This document shows positions 12,801-14,003 of a stretch of DNA of 14,003 bases, one piece after another. The notes beneath the pieces are model-generated. The model saw nothing but the letters and a program-made list of their open reading frames with translations. It was not told the origin of the DNA and made no database searches. The stretch is from CAZJBP01 sp964544115 (GTDB taxonomy: Bacteria; Verrucomicrobiota; Kiritimatiellia; UBA8416; JADHWI01), in NCBI GenBank assembly GCA_964544115.1, contig CAZJBP010000101.1, forward strand, positions 1-14,003, in the 5' to 3' direction. The first letter of the stretch is position 1. Each line of letters starts with the position of its first letter. The position numbers and the translations under genes were made by a program.

Positions 12801-13808
12801 TCAGGACAGTTCCGCCATCGAGGAGACGACGGCTTCGGTGTATTCGGATGTGCTCGCCGTGCCGCCGAGGTCGCGCGTGCGGATCTTCTTTTCAGACAGG
12901 GTGTGGATCATTGCGCGCTCGATCAGATCAGCGGCCGCGCGCTCTCCCAGATGGCGCAGCATCATGATGCCCGTCTGCAGCAGCGCGGTGGGATTGGCCA
13001 GGTTCTTGCCGGCAATGTCGGGCGCGCTGCCGTGAACCGACTCAAAGACCGCACCCAGCTCGCCGATGTTGGCGCCCGGCACCACGCCCAGTCCGCCCAC
13101 CAGCCCCGCGGCCAGATCGGACATGATGTCGCCGTAAAGATTCTCGAGCAGCAGAACGTCGAACTGCTGGGGCCTCATCACCATTTGCATGCAGACGTTA
13201 TCGACGAGCTTGTCGTCCGCGACGATGTCCGGATAGTCCGCCGCGACCCTGCGGAAGCAGTCCAGAAAAAGCCCGTCGGACAACTTCATGATATTGGCCT
13301 TGTGCACCGCCGTGATCTTCTTGCGCCCTTCGCGCCGCGCATACTCAAAGGCGAACTTTGCAATCCGCGTCGAAGCCTTTTCGGTAATGACCTTGATGCT
13401 CTCCACGACGCCCGGGACCACCACGTGCTCGATGCCCGAATAAAGGTCCTCGGTGTTTTCCCGCACGACGACCAGGTCCAGGTGTCCGAACGGCGTCACC
13501 AGGCCGGGCAGGGTTCGCACGGGTCGCAGGTTCGCATACAGATCGAGCGTCTTGCGCAGCCGGACGTTGACGCTCGCAAACCCGGTCCCGATGGGGGTGG
13601 TCAGCGGCCCCTTGAGAGCGACCTTGTTCTTCTTGATAGACTCAAGGACCTCGCCGGGCAGCGGATCGCCCAGACGCGACAGCGCCTCGGCTCCCGCGAG
13701 AAAGCTCTGCCACTCGATCTCCACGCCCGCCGCTTCGATGACGCGAACAACGGCGCCGGTTATTTCCGGGCCGATCCCATCGCCGGGAATGAGTGTGACC
13801 TTATGCAT
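12801..13808 (-). CDS. icd: Isocitrate dehydrogenase, NAD-type
   Basis: The enzyme oxidatively decarboxylates isocitrate to 2-oxoglutarate. It is a 335-aa member of the beta-decarboxylating dehydrogenase family, starting IPGDGIGPEI (7-16). TTPIGTG (70-76), S79-V-N81-V-R-L-R85-K and NLRPVR (R95) form the isocitrate site. ENTEDLYSGIEH carries Y123, VHKANIMK carries K170, and D204, D227 and D231 bind the metal. HGSAPDIAGK places D264-I265 where NADP-dependent E. coli Icd has Lys344-Tyr345, so NAD+ is the expected cofactor. The serine/asparagine pair at 79/81 argues against 3-isopropylmalate dehydrogenase; homoisocitrate dehydrogenase is less likely given the TCA context. ATG 13808 has AGGGGG four bases upstream on the minus strand. 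The gene converges on the TCA operon with 24 nt between stops, so it is transcribed separately. Confidence 0.93.
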   Translation of the reverse strand: MHKVTLIPGDGIGPEITGAVVRVIEAAGVEIEWQSFLAGAEALSRLGDPLPGEVLESIKKNKVALKGPLTTPIGTGFASVNVRLRKTLDLYANLRPVRTLPGLVTPFGHLDLVVVRENTEDLYSGIEHVVVPGVVESIKVITEKASTRIAKFAFEYARREGRKKITAVHKANIMKLSDGLFLDCFRRVAADYPDIVADDKLVDNVCMQMVMRPQQFDVLLLENLYGDIMSDLAAGLVGGLGVVPGANIGELGAVFESVHGSAPDIAGKNLANPTALLQTGIMMLRHLGERAAADLIERAMIHTLSEKKIRTRDLGGTASTSEYTEAVVSSMAELS

Positions 13809-13847
13809 GACGCCCCCTCTTCTACATCAGGCGGCAAGGCGGGGGCA

Positions 13848-13867
13848 AGTCCATCGACAGTCCATCG
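13848..13867. repeat. 9-bp direct repeat upstream of icd, possible operator
   Basis: AGTCCATCG occurs at 13848-13856 and again at 13859-13867, a period of 11 bp, 40-59 bp upstream of the icd start. Phased copies at this distance suit a transcription factor site. I recognise no consensus, and function is inferred only from position and spacing. Confidence 0.35.
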
Positions 13868-13899
13868 CAGGGCAGACGCATCTAATCTTCTTCTACCGT

Positions 13900-13923
13900 T
13901 TCGGGGTCGGCGTCGGTATCGGC
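13900..13923. repeat. Degenerate hexamer array, unit NTCGGN, four copies
   Basis: TTCGGG, GTCGGC, GTCGGT and ATCGGC follow one another without gaps. On the minus strand the unit reads NCCGAN. The array lies about 92-115 bp upstream of icd in non-coding DNA. It is a short imperfect tandem repeat of unknown function. Confidence 0.6.
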
Positions 13924-13965
13924 AGCGAAAGGCGATTGGTTAAGCACAATTTCCCGTCCGAGTCC

Positions 13966-13989
13966 TAATCTTGATCTTAATCGTAATCC
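13966..13989. repeat. Degenerate hexamer array, unit TAATCN, four copies
   Basis: TAATCT, TGATCT, TAATCG and TAATCC are adjacent; the minus strand reads GGATTA, CGATTA, AGATCA, AGATTA. The array is AT-rich, unlike the surrounding DNA, and shares the 6-bp period of the array at 13900-13923. It ends 14 bp before the window edge, so more of the structure may continue beyond. Confidence 0.65.
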
Positions 13990-14003
13990 ATTATGCACGA
14001 GCG

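Larger units (their letters stand above)
13809..14003 (-). promoter_or_regulatory. Upstream region of icd
   Basis: This 195-bp non-coding stretch precedes icd on the minus strand and runs to the window edge. It holds the icd ribosome binding site (AGGGGG, complement of 13813-13818), a 9-bp direct repeat and two hexamer arrays. No -35/-10 pair stands out. It is more AT-rich at its right end than the coding DNA. Confidence 0.5.

Noticed and set aside
1..14003. tRNA, rRNA, CRISPR array, insertion sequence, phage or defence genes
   Set aside because: I saw no such sequences. Apart from two short non-coding regions, the window is filled by housekeeping genes with uniform GC-rich codon use and no sign of recent transfer.

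Overview
The window is GC-rich bacterial chromosome that is almost entirely coding. Ten of its eleven genes are complete. Nine of these are recognisable citric-acid-cycle (TCA) genes and the tenth is an FMN-dependent 2-hydroxyacid dehydrogenase-like gene. The eleventh is the start of a catalase-peroxidase gene. A full 2-oxoglutarate dehydrogenase complex, succinyl-CoA synthetase, citrate synthase and an NAD-type isocitrate dehydrogenase, next to katG, point to a free-living, oxygen-exposed organism running the cycle oxidatively. The sequence does not fix the phylum. SdhB lacks the Trp pair of proteobacterial and mitochondrial SdhB, the citrate synthase is the short (~380 aa) type, and degenerate 6-bp tandem repeats lie at the right edge. 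I recall similar repeats from Verrucomicrobia/Kiritimatiellae/Planctomycetes-type genomes, so a non-proteobacterial lineage is a weak inference.

Layout. Positions 1-222 (minus strand) hold the first 74 codons of katG. A 321-bp divergent intergenic region (223-543) carries a 10-bp tandem repeat and a possible sdhA promoter. From 544 to 12776 (plus strand) runs one tightly packed array: sdhA, sdhB, sucC, sucD, sucA, sucB, lpd, gltA, then the FMN-dependent gene. Gaps are at most 50 nt. Four junctions overlap: sdhB/sucC, sucC/sucD, sucD/sucA and gltA/FMN gene. This looks like a single operon with translational coupling. icd (12801-13808, minus) converges on it across only 24 nt. The last 195 nt (13809-14003) are the icd upstream region, with two hexamer arrays and one direct repeat.

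Together the genes encode consecutive steps. GltA makes citrate and Icd makes 2-oxoglutarate. SucA, SucB and Lpd make succinyl-CoA, SucCD makes succinate, and SdhAB makes fumarate. The first seven genes are ordered opposite to metabolic flow. Aconitase, fumarase, malate dehydrogenase and the SDH membrane anchor genes (sdhC/D) are absent here.

The most notable points are: an apparent ATT start codon for sucC whose third base is also the first base of the sdhB stop codon; an uncharacterised FMN enzyme with an N-terminal Cys cluster coupled to citrate synthase; and sdhAB without anchors.
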